Shown in pieces: positions 1-6,416 of a stretch of 64,000 bases of DNA (positions are counted from its first letter, which is position 1; each line of letters begins with the position of its first letter). The translations under genes and the position numbers were made by a program. This stretch comes from Candidatus Gastranaerophilales bacterium (GTDB lineage Bacteria > Cyanobacteriota > Vampirovibrionia > Gastranaerophilales > Gastranaerophilaceae). The DNA lies in assembly GCA_944323035.1 (NCBI GenBank), contig CALUQY010000006.1:30106-94105 (forward strand), in the 5' to 3' direction. The notes beneath the pieces are model-generated. The model did no database searches and was not told the DNA's origin. It saw only the letters and a list, made by a program, of their open reading frames with translations.

Positions 1-1155
1 CAGAAATCTTGTAAGCATCAGGCGGTTAAATGAATCCTCATTGAACGTCCCTTTTTCTTTAGCCAGAATAGTGAGTTTCAGAGCAAAAATCAGACTCCCG
101 AGAGTATTTGCAGAAGTATTCCACGCACAATAACCAAGGAATTTATCATCAAGTCCGGCATCAAAAAGAGCTTTAACAAAAGCATTATCCGCCCCGTTGG
201 CAAATCTCACATCCGCAACAGCGTAATTTTTGTCAGGTTTAGACCATTCTCCGCGAAACGGTTCTGTCTGAACCTTCATAACTATTTCACCCTGATTTTT
301 GACAAAATTGTTAATAAAAAGTTCAACCTCCGCCTCTTCTTCTGAAACAACTTTGCAGCCGGCAAGTTCTATTTGGTTTTTCACGCATTCTTCTATAGGA
401 ATATCTTCATAGTTTGAAATCAGGTTTTTCTGACTCTCCTCGATATAAATCGGTGAGATTTTTACACAGCCTTCAATTGCACGTGCAATAAGCGAAAGCG
501 GAATTTCATCCGCGCCGGTTTTAACAACAGCGCCGAGAGATTTCAACATGCCGGCTTCCTGAACATTAATTCCGTACTGCGCACAATCATCTTTTGAAAA
601 AATCAATGTGTCAAAAATTCCCTCATTTTGCCATTCCAGATAGATTTTATTTATCTCAAAATTCCGCCTGCGCGTCATCAGGTAATCCTCAAGGATTTCA
701 GACGGAACCTCTGCCGGTGCGCAGCCATTTCTGTGCAAATTATAAGAATATTCAAAAATCTTTTTGCCCCACCTGTCCCAGTAAGATTTTTCTTCCTGAT
801 TGATATTATTGTTGGAAATCCGCATTATACTCGAAAATGCATAAACTTTTTTCCCTTTTAAAGAGGTTTTCAACCTGCCAAGCCGTGCACTTATTTCTTC
901 AAATGTATCCGTACTTCTTCTGGAAGGTATCAAACCGCCGTAAGCAACAGTATCAAGCGCAATTACAAATGCATCGACACTTTCAAGATTTTCAATCCAC
1001 GCCAGAATTGCATCTGTATCCGCCGGCTTTGTTAAATCGCCCAAAAGCGCGCGCTCAGGCATAAGAAGTTCCAGACTATCATCAAGTCCGGCAATGAGTT
1101 CCGGCAGCGTATAGCACACCGGCCGGTTATCTATCGGTATCAATCCTATTTTCAT
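1..1155 (-). CDS. DUF4127 family protein (3' end cut by window edge)
   Basis: An open frame of 385 codons runs from ATG at 1155 to the left edge with no stop, so the C-terminus is missing. The start MKIGLIPIDNRPVCYTLPEL, followed by an ALDTVAYGGLIPSRR segment near residue 80, matches my memory of the DUF4127 family, whose members begin with a P-[LI]-D-[DN]-R-P motif. The biochemical function of that family is not known to me. A TATAAT hexamer at 1163-1168 (minus strand) lies 7 nt before the ATG and no ribosome binding site is visible, so the mRNA may be leaderless. Alternatively it follows the dehydrogenase gene upstream, whose stop is 20 bp away on the same strand. Confidence 0.75.
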   Translation of the reverse strand, partial: MKIGLIPIDNRPVCYTLPELIAGLDDSLELLMPERALLGDLTKPADTDAILAWIENLESVDAFVIALDTVAYGGLIPSRRSTDTFEEISARLGRLKTSLKGKKVYAFSSIMRISNNNINQEEKSYWDRWGKKIFEYSYNLHRNGCAPAEVPSEILEDYLMTRRRNFEINKIYLEWQNEGIFDTLIFSKDDCAQYGINVQEAGMLKSLGAVVKTGADEIPLSLIARAIEGCVKISPIYIEESQKNLISNYEDIPIEECVKNQIELAGCKVVSEEEAEVELFINNFVKNQGEIVMKVQTEPFRGEWSKPDKNYAVADVRFANGADNAFVKALFDAGLDDKFLGYCAWNTSANTLGSLIFALKLTILAKEKGTFNEDSFNRLMLTRFL

Positions 1156-1175
1156 AGAATTTATTATATCATAAC

Positions 1176-2204
1176 TCAGACGACCCTGCAGGTGTTCGCG
1201 CCTTTAAAAAAGTCTGTTACAGAAACCATAGAGGTTTGAAGTATATAATCCACAGCCTCCTGCGTTTCATAAGCAATGTGCGGGGTAATAATCACATTAT
1301 CCCATTTGATAATTTCATTAACAATTTTAAGTTCATCAAAGCATTCGGCATGCGACATTCCAAGTAACTGACAATACTCTTCACGCCGGAAACTCATAGA
1401 TTCACAGCTTAAAACATCCAGCCCGACACCCGCAATAAGCCCGTTTAACAAAGCTTCTTTTAAATCCTGTAAATTTATCAACTCACCCCTTGAAGTGTTT
1501 ATTATATAAGGTTTCCTGTACATTTTTTCAAACTGCGAACGCGCGAGCATATTGTGATTTTCTTTAGTATACGGAAGATGAAGCGTTATAACATCAGCCT
1601 CTTTCAAAAGTTCCTCAAAATCAGCATATCTAACGCCATATTTTACGATTAATTCTTCTTTCGGGTGCACATCAAACGCAAGAATTTTCATCCCGAGACA
1701 GTGTGCTATTTTACAAACGCTTCCGCCGATTGCACCGGTTCCGACGACCCCGAGTGTAATCCCGTTCAAATCTCTGCCCAAAAACATATTAATATTTCTG
1801 TTATTCTCCCGCATATATAAATTTGCAGGAATAACTTTTCTAACCAGAGACAGCATCAGAGCAAAAGTATACTGTGCAACAGCCGTTGCTCCGTAATTTT
1901 CAACATTTGTGACCGCGATATGCTTCTTACGGCAACAATCAAGATCAATATGATCAACTCCGGTAGAACGCGTTGCTATAACACGTAAATTTTTAAACCG
2001 GTTTATAACATCCTCTGTCACCGGAGAATTTATGAACACGCTTATGACCGAAACATTATCAAGGATTCCTGCAGGAATTTTATCCAGAAGCTCCATACTC
2101 AAACTCTCTTCAAAAAATTTTATATTAAAGCAATCAAAATCATGCTCCTGAAAATATAACCTCTCCGGCTCTCTAAAGTCAAACATCAACATATCTATAG
2201 CCAT
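1176..2204 (-). CDS. D-isomer-specific 2-hydroxyacid dehydrogenase (D-lactate dehydrogenase-like)
   Basis: Cytosolic NAD-dependent oxidoreductase of the D-2-hydroxyacid dehydrogenase family; D-lactate is a likely but unproved substrate. The NAD-binding glycine motif GVVGTGAIGG lies near residue 150. The family signatures NTSRGELIN (substrate/NAD loop) and GVGLDVL follow, and PHIAYET near the end contains the catalytic His. Length of 342 aa is normal. I place the start at 2204 (MAIDMLMFD) rather than 2225 because AAAGGAG sits 7 nt before it. It shares the strand with the DUF4127 gene 20 bp downstream and may be cotranscribed with it. It diverges from the small heat-shock gene. Confidence 0.88.
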   Translation of the reverse strand: MAIDMLMFDFREPERLYFQEHDFDCFNIKFFEESLSMELLDKIPAGILDNVSVISVFINSPVTEDVINRFKNLRVIATRSTGVDHIDLDCCRKKHIAVTNVENYGATAVAQYTFALMLSLVRKVIPANLYMRENNRNINMFLGRDLNGITLGVVGTGAIGGSVCKIAHCLGMKILAFDVHPKEELIVKYGVRYADFEELLKEADVITLHLPYTKENHNMLARSQFEKMYRKPYIINTSRGELINLQDLKEALLNGLIAGVGLDVLSCESMSFRREEYCQLLGMSHAECFDELKIVNEIIKWDNVIITPHIAYETQEAVDYILQTSMVSVTDFFKGANTCRVV

Positions 2205-2361
2205 AAGTGAACTCCTTTTAACCAATTTATCAATTGAACAAAATCAAAATACATTGTGCAAAAGTATAATTATTTAGAATAAAAATTTTCTCCCGAAGGG
2301 CAATGAAACAGCAATGGAAAAACCGTATCTTAAAAATACAAACGAAAGGAGAAGTCCAAAA

Positions 2362-2838
2362 GTGAAAAACGATTTAATAATCCGCGAGCCGGAACTGTAT
2401 TTTGACAGTATCCATCAGGAATTAAATAACTTTCTGAGAGATACATTCCTGACGCACGCCATAGGAAACCCCTTAAATATAAGAAAAAATGCGACCTGGC
2501 GTCCTGCGGTAGAAGTCAAACAAACGGATAAAAATTACAAAGTAAAAGTCCAGCTTCCCGGAGTAAAAAGGGATGATATTGAAGTAGAATTAGACAACGA
2601 TTTTATGACAATAACAGCCGAAATTCAGGAAGAAAAAGAACAAAAACAGGAGGACGAAAAAAACGCGAGGTATCATACCTGTGAATTTCGTTACGGCAAA
2701 TATCAACGAACGATATCCTTTGATGAACCGGTTAAAATAGAGGACAGCAGAGCCGAATACAAAGACGGTGTCCTGATGATAACTGTTCCGAAACAGGAAA
2801 TCAAAGAAAGTAAGCCTAAAAAGTTAGACATTAATTAG
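2362..2838 (+). CDS. Small heat-shock protein, Hsp20/alpha-crystallin family
   Basis: ATP-independent holdase chaperone that binds unfolding proteins in the cytosol. The alpha-crystallin domain covers most of the second half: a WRPAVEV first strand, LPGVKRDDIEVEL in the middle, the hydrophobic strand YQRTISFDEPVKI, and YKDGVLMITVPK, which is the conserved G-V-L motif. A charged Glu/Lys insertion (EEKEQKQEDEKN) lies between strands. The frame opens at ATG 2314, but AAAGGAG at 2345-2351 is placed for a GTG start at 2362, giving the natural-looking N-terminus MKNDLIIREPELYFDS. ATG 2314 is the alternative. A TATAAT-like box near 2263 may be its promoter; no CIRCE element was seen. Confidence 0.85.
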   Translation: MKNDLIIREPELYFDSIHQELNNFLRDTFLTHAIGNPLNIRKNATWRPAVEVKQTDKNYKVKVQLPGVKRDDIEVELDNDFMTITAEIQEEKEQKQEDEKNARYHTCEFRYGKYQRTISFDEPVKIEDSRAEYKDGVLMITVPKQEIKESKPKKLDIN

Positions 2839-2854
2839 TTTTTGTCTTATGCGC

Positions 2855-3070
2855 TTAGCCGAATTTTGTAGAGAAAAGCCGGATTAAGCCCGGATAGTGC
2901 GGGCCGTACACAACCAGCGGCGAAAGGCAGGGTCAACGGTTTTCTATAAGGAAGCCTTATGACTTACTGTCAGTGATGAAATTCGGGAGCGCGGCTGTAC
3001 GAAGCCGGTACGACTTCGAGTTATACAGCCAAATAGGAGGGGAAGCCTGTAACGGGATCTTCCCCTTTTT
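2855..3070 (+). ncRNA. Candidate structured RNA downstream of hsp20
   Basis: This non-coding stretch between the hsp20 stop and the terminator is rich in pairable segments. CCGAATTT near 2869 pairs with AAATTCGG near 2974. GCCCG/CGGGC forms a hairpin near 2890-2910. GGCTGTA/TACAGCC near 2991-3031 encloses CGAAG/CTTCG. AACC/GGTT brackets the middle. It ends at an intrinsic terminator. It does not contain the hallmark sequences of RNase P RNA, tmRNA, 6S, SRP RNA or common riboswitches that I checked by eye. It could be a stand-alone RNA, an ORF-less retroelement remnant or merely an hsp20 3' UTR. Confidence 0.35.
3039..3070 (+). terminator. Intrinsic terminator
   Basis: Stem GGGGAAG (3039-3045) pairs with CTTCCCC (3059-3065) and is followed by TTTTT. 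It ends plus-strand transcription from hsp20 or from the candidate RNA just before the convergent pilin gene. Confidence 0.75.
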
Positions 3071-3076
3071 CAATAT

Positions 3077-4315
3077 TTAGCGTTTTACACATTGTATATA
3101 TGTATAACCAGTTGTTCCGTCGGTAAGCAGCCGGTTTCCGGTCCAGGTAGACTGTATCCATTGAGCAAGCCTGTTGGAAGAATTTAATCCCTGAGAAGAG
3201 GTTAATATCCACCTGTCAGAATACTGTCCAAACAGATTTTGATTAACGAATAGTGAAATCGCCTCATCTTTATTAGGAATCCGGGCATCATTTTCCAGTG
3301 AAGTGCAATAGTTTGCGCCCTCAGAAGGTGTTAAACCGCTTTGCGGGGTATGATAAATAGGAATAGGAGCGACCACAACCGAATCAGACGGATACAACAC
3401 AGTAATCGCACCGATATCTTTACCAACAGTATTCGGGCCTTTTAAACCATTCAAATCATATACAAAATTTGCACAGATATAAGGCTGTGTTTTTGTTGCG
3501 AGAGCAGTTATCCCTAAATCAGGAACGCAATTAGGATTATAATAAGCAATAATACTTTCGCCATTTGCCGTTTCAAAAGCGGCAGCTTTGGTGTCCGGAG
3601 CTTCAAATGTTCCAAAAGAATCCGTAACACTTGTTAATCGGGGATTCAACTCCGCGTATGTTGCAGGCACTGAAATTTCAGAGGCAGCCAGAGTCGTAAA
3701 CGTAGAAGTTATACCACAATCCTCAAGGTGTTCATTGTCACAAATATTGTTAATTTTAAGGACTTTTGCACGACCGGCTGTTACAAAAGTTTCGGCGGCA
3801 GTATCGACTGCGGAAGTAGAGCTGTCGCCCTCGGTTAGCGTTCCGTAGCCATTTAACGCCGGCATCAGGGCTATTGCCTGACTAAATCGCGCATAAAGCG
3901 CTTTTCGCTGGGTGTTCCATGTGCGCTCGTTGATATTGCCGGTAAGTGACGGAAGCGTTATCGCTGCAACCACACCGATTATCGTCAGGGATAATAATAT
4001 CTCTGCCATTGTGAACGCTGACCGTAAGCCGACCAGCCCATTATGGAACCGGCTCAGCCGGGCGGTCATGGTAAAGGTCAAGCCGAGCAGAGCCACGGAA
4101 CAAGGCTTGCCTTGTGTAGAGTCGAGCGCGCGACGCGAAAGACCGCGTTCTTTTGCGCAAGCGCGAGCGGTGCCGTTTTTCGCGAGTCGAGCAAGATGAT
4201 TTCGGCATCTGTCCAACGACACCGGTAGCGCGCATCGTTGGACAGATGCTGAAACAAGTTCAGCATGACAGTTACTTTTTACGTTTTCGCTTTGTGCCTC
4301 TGCTCGCTCACGCAA
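3077..4315 (-). CDS. Phase-variable pilin-like protein, copy 1 (frame currently OFF from leader ATG)
   Basis: Type IV pilin-like / pseudopilin protein. The prepilin peptidase site A|FTMAEILL with Glu at mature position 5 is followed by a hydrophobic helix. A KGPNTVGKDIG segment follows, like the calcium-loop region of pseudopilins. The C-terminal DUF1566/Lcl_C-like domain has ARIPNKDEA and ends in QCVKR. The conserved leader ATG (MKKRSVSILS) is at 4412, preceded by AAAGGATGGAAAGA. The distance from that ATG to the stop is not a multiple of three because the G tract at 4370-4382 has 13 residues, so the leader frame stops after about 21 codons. Losing one G would give a 444-aa protein. The open frame listed here starts at an internal TTG without a good ribosome site. 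About 85 codons before the prepilin signal are repeat-derived mosaic. Confidence 0.8.
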   Translation of the reverse strand: MRERAEAQSENVKSNCHAELVSASVQRCALPVSLDRCRNHLARLAKNGTARACAKERGLSRRALDSTQGKPCSVALLGLTFTMTARLSRFHNGLVGLRSAFTMAEILLSLTIIGVVAAITLPSLTGNINERTWNTQRKALYARFSQAIALMPALNGYGTLTEGDSSTSAVDTAAETFVTAGRAKVLKINNICDNEHLEDCGITSTFTTLAASEISVPATYAELNPRLTSVTDSFGTFEAPDTKAAAFETANGESIIAYYNPNCVPDLGITALATKTQPYICANFVYDLNGLKGPNTVGKDIGAITVLYPSDSVVVAPIPIYHTPQSGLTPSEGANYCTSLENDARIPNKDEAISLFVNQNLFGQYSDRWILTSSQGLNSSNRLAQWIQSTWTGNRLLTDGTTGYTYIQCVKR

Positions 4316-4325
4316 TTCAGAATGA
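4210..4325. repeat. Dispersed palindromic repeat within the pilin mosaic
   Basis: The segment contains TGCTGAAACAAGTTCAGCA-type inverted repeats and a module, GTTTTCGCTTTGTGCCTCTGC, also present near 35722 and 45533. It forms the repeat-derived part of the open frame before the prepilin signal of copy 1. Confidence 0.6.
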
Positions 4326-4369
4326 CAATTATAGGCTTTCGACTCATCAATAGTGCCTGTTAAGAGAGG

Positions 4370-4382
4370 CCCCCCCCCCCCC
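4370..4382 (-). repeat. Homopolymeric G tract (13 G), pilin copy 1
   Basis: Thirteen consecutive C on the plus strand, read as 13 G in the gene. The tract lies between the leader ATG at 4412 and the pilin frame. In-frame reading from the leader needs 12 or 15 G, so this allele is out of frame. Long G runs are prone to slipped-strand mispairing. Confidence 0.9.
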
Positions 4383-4412
4383 TGATAAAATGCTTACACT
4401 TCGTTTTTTCAT

Positions 4413-4681
4413 TCTTTCCATCCTTTCTGGCTTCCCGCCATTGTCTAATTATGATACCGGCTCGACCGCCGATCCTTTCTTTTGTTGTGTTGGGCTGGCA
4501 AGCCCAACCTACATTCTAGTTAATCAGTTAATAAGTTAATTAGGATTATGGGAGTTTATCCGGGTTTATTCTCGTCAATTCCGTCATATCCCTTATTAAC
4601 TCTTTAACCTATTAACTTATTAACTTTTCTCGTCCATTTGACAATAACGACTTATTGCCTTATTCACTTATTGCCTCTTTC
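4413..4681 (-). other. Long 5' UTR of pilin copy 1, with octamer array
   Basis: Between promoter and leader ATG there are about 270 bp without a gene. They hold degenerate octamers of the type AGTTAATA / AGGCAATA (roughly 4518-4680), an inverted repeat CGGCTCGACCGCCG near 4458, and the palindrome at 4489-4512. The first part closely matches the region 39060-39142 upstream of pilin copy 4. Confidence 0.6.
4489..4512. repeat. Palindromic repeat GTTGGGCTGGCAAGCCCAAC
   Basis: Near-perfect palindrome that recurs at 39119-39142 in the same place relative to a pilin gene. Related copies with TTGC in the centre are at 55848, 56016 and 56185. Confidence 0.7.
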
Positions 4682-4710
4682 ATTATGTACTATGTTTTCT
4701 ATTTCGTCAA
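4682..4710 (-). promoter_or_regulatory. Sigma70-type promoter of pilin copy 1
   Basis: TTGACG (4705-4710) and CATAAT (4682-4687) with a 17-bp spacer on the minus strand. The same arrangement occurs upstream of four other pilin copies. Confidence 0.7.
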
Positions 4711-4715
4711 GTGCT

Positions 4716-4741
4716 AAACAAAAACCGCCTTTCAGGCGGTT
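4716..4741 (-). terminator. Intrinsic terminator of the Met-rich hypothetical gene
   Basis: AACCGCCT/AGGCGGTT stem with a 3-nt loop, followed on the minus strand by TTTGTTT. Confidence 0.75.
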
Positions 4742-4845
4742 AAAAATGGTTAGTTAAGGATAGGATAAGATTTTCTTATATAAAAAACACACACTAAAAA
4801 TTAAGCAAACTACACGAACTTCACGTTTTTCCACTACACATTACC

Positions 4846-5361
4846 TTACGCTATATTCGGTTTTACAATTTCATAAGCCCTAGGTTCAGCTTCTCTGAGG
4901 CCTTTGAGTTCTACATCGTACTCTTGAGCAAGTGCTTGAAGTTTTTCTTTTTCAAGAACAAGTTCTTTTTCCTGTTCGTTAAGAAGTTTCTTTTCTTCTT
5001 CAGCCGCTTGCTGCCGGGCTTCTTTATATAAATTCATAAACATATTATTTTGATAAAGCATTTGATATTGCGGGTTCATAGCCTGCATTTGCATAGCCAT
5101 CATCGGCGCCATCATCCCCATTTGCATATTCGCCATTTGAAGAGATCTGTTATGCGCGTATTGTTGGAAGATTGATTGTCTGCCGAAAAGTTTTGACGGA
5201 ACGTCATACATTTCTTTAGAGGAGATTTTACCGTCTGCGATATTTGACGCATATCTTTGCAGATCGCCAATCTTTCTTGTGATATTCATGATTTTCGAGT
5301 TCACGTCATACTTGAGCCGTATGAGTTGATACTTTCTTGTCAGTATCAAGAACAGACACAT
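4846..5361 (-). CDS. Hypothetical Met-rich coiled-coil protein
   Basis: Family not recognised. The first 10 residues are hydrophobic (MCLFLILTRKYQ), which could be a short membrane anchor. Residues about 70-110 are extraordinarily rich in Met, Gln and Asn (MANMQMGMMAPMMAMQMQAM). Residues about 112-150 form a Glu/Lys/Gln coiled coil. ATG at 5361 is preferred over the GTG at 5370 because TAGGTGA lies just before it. The gene has its own terminator and no obvious operon partner. It probably acts at the cell envelope, but this rests only on the hydrophobic start. Confidence 0.65.
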   Translation of the reverse strand: MCLFLILTRKYQLIRLKYDVNSKIMNITRKIGDLQRYASNIADGKISSKEMYDVPSKLFGRQSIFQQYAHNRSLQMANMQMGMMAPMMAMQMQAMNPQYQMLYQNNMFMNLYKEARQQAAEEEKKLLNEQEKELVLEKEKLQALAQEYDVELKGLREAEPRAYEIVKPNIA

Positions 5362-5491
5362 AACAATCACCTACCAATAACTTTTAAACTAACCTTTGTA
5401 ACTTTCTACACTTATATAAAGTATTCGGCTAAACAAGAATTGCGTTTTTTATTTTAACATGTTAAGAATTGTTAATAAGAGAGAATATAAT

Positions 5492-5644
5492 TGTCCGAGA
5501 AAGACTCGCGATAAGGAACGTGAGCGAGTCTTTTGAGTGGCACTCTGCCGAGCAAAACAATCCAGTGAATTGTTTTGCGAGAGGTAGACAGCGCAACCGC
5601 TACGGCTCGCGGTTCAGCAAGGCGGAGCGGCGGAGAACTGCTTT
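5492..5644 (-). repeat. Interspersed repeat element, copy A (inverted)
   Basis: The element begins TGTCCGAGAAAGACTCGCG and ends AGAACTGCTTT. Read on the minus strand it is the same family as the copies at 20147, 33297 and 37536. It contains the palindrome AACAATCCAGTGAATTGTT. No gene is supported here; the open frame across it is repeat-derived. The remaining bases between 5362 and 5713 hold only an AT-rich upstream region. Confidence 0.8.
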
Positions 5645-5713
5645 ATTTAAAGAGAACAAATGCTTGACCCCGAATTTTGTGCGTGACATAATTTATTTGA
5701 AGAAGGTAGCGAA

Positions 5714-6361
5714 ATGTCAAATACTTTAGCATATTTACTAGACGATAAAATTTATATTAATTTGACAAATAACTGCACAAGCAGATGTATATTCTGCCTG
5801 CGTCAGGACAAAAGTGACGTATGCGGTCAGGATATGTGGCTTGATAATGAAACTTTCGGCGCAGATGAAGTTATTGAACAACTGGAAGTAATTATAAGAA
5901 AACAGCTTGACGCCGGCAAGCCGCAATCACTTAACGAAATCATCTTCTGCGGCTACGGAGAGCCTCTTTTAAAACTGGAATTACTAAAAGAAGTTGCCGC
6001 ATATATAAGAAAAAATTATCCTGATACAAAAATCCGCGTCAACTCTAACGGGCATGCCAATCTGATTTACAGGAGAAATATTGCACCTGAATTAAAACCT
6101 TTAATAGACGATATTTCAATAAGTTTGAACGCACCAACGGAAGAAGAATATAATGAACTTTCACAGCCGAATATAAAAGGAGCTTATGAAGGCGTCAAAG
6201 AATTTATTAAAGCCTGCGCCGACGAAGGAATTTCGACAACTGCAAGTGTTGTAGAAAACTACAAAGGCAGACACCTTGATTTAGATATGTGCGAAAAAAT
6301 AGCAAAAGACCTCGGTGCAAAATTCCGTGTGCGTGAATGGATTACCAACGGGTATTCATAA
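5714..6361 (+). CDS. TatD-associated radical SAM protein
   Basis: Radical S-adenosylmethionine enzyme. The 4Fe-4S cluster motif CTSRCIFC lies at residues about 22-29 (CxxxCxxC) inside the family-typical NLTNNC context. A GYGEPLL motif near residue 80 is the SAM-binding GGE-like element, and a SISLNAP segment lies near residue 137. Length of 215 aa fits the small TatD-family-associated subgroup, in which a radical SAM protein is encoded beside tatD. Here tatD is 22 kb away (28382). The substrate is unknown. The start carries a weak GAAGGTAGCGAA site. Confidence 0.8.
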   Translation: MSNTLAYLLDDKIYINLTNNCTSRCIFCLRQDKSDVCGQDMWLDNETFGADEVIEQLEVIIRKQLDAGKPQSLNEIIFCGYGEPLLKLELLKEVAAYIRKNYPDTKIRVNSNGHANLIYRRNIAPELKPLIDDISISLNAPTEEEYNELSQPNIKGAYEGVKEFIKACADEGISTTASVVENYKGRHLDLDMCEKIAKDLGAKFRVREWITNGYS

Positions 6362-6416
6362 AAAGATTTATTTTAATAGTTAAAAACAAATAAAATAAGA
6401 AAGAAAGGCGACAAAA

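Noticed and set aside
2855..3070. RNase P RNA, tmRNA, 6S RNA, SRP RNA or group II intron domain V
   Set aside because: The invariant sequences I know for these RNAs (for example GAGGAAAGTCC of RNase P, or the AGC/GTT triad of domain V) are missing.
4041..4353. Several overlapping open frames on both strands around 4041-4353
   Set aside because: They are translations of palindromic repeat DNA inside the pilin mosaic. They have no ribosome sites and read like other copies of the same repeats.
5469..5729. 86-codon open frame before the radical SAM gene
   Set aside because: It spans repeat copy A almost completely and overlaps the real gene start. The same residues appear wherever the repeat occurs.
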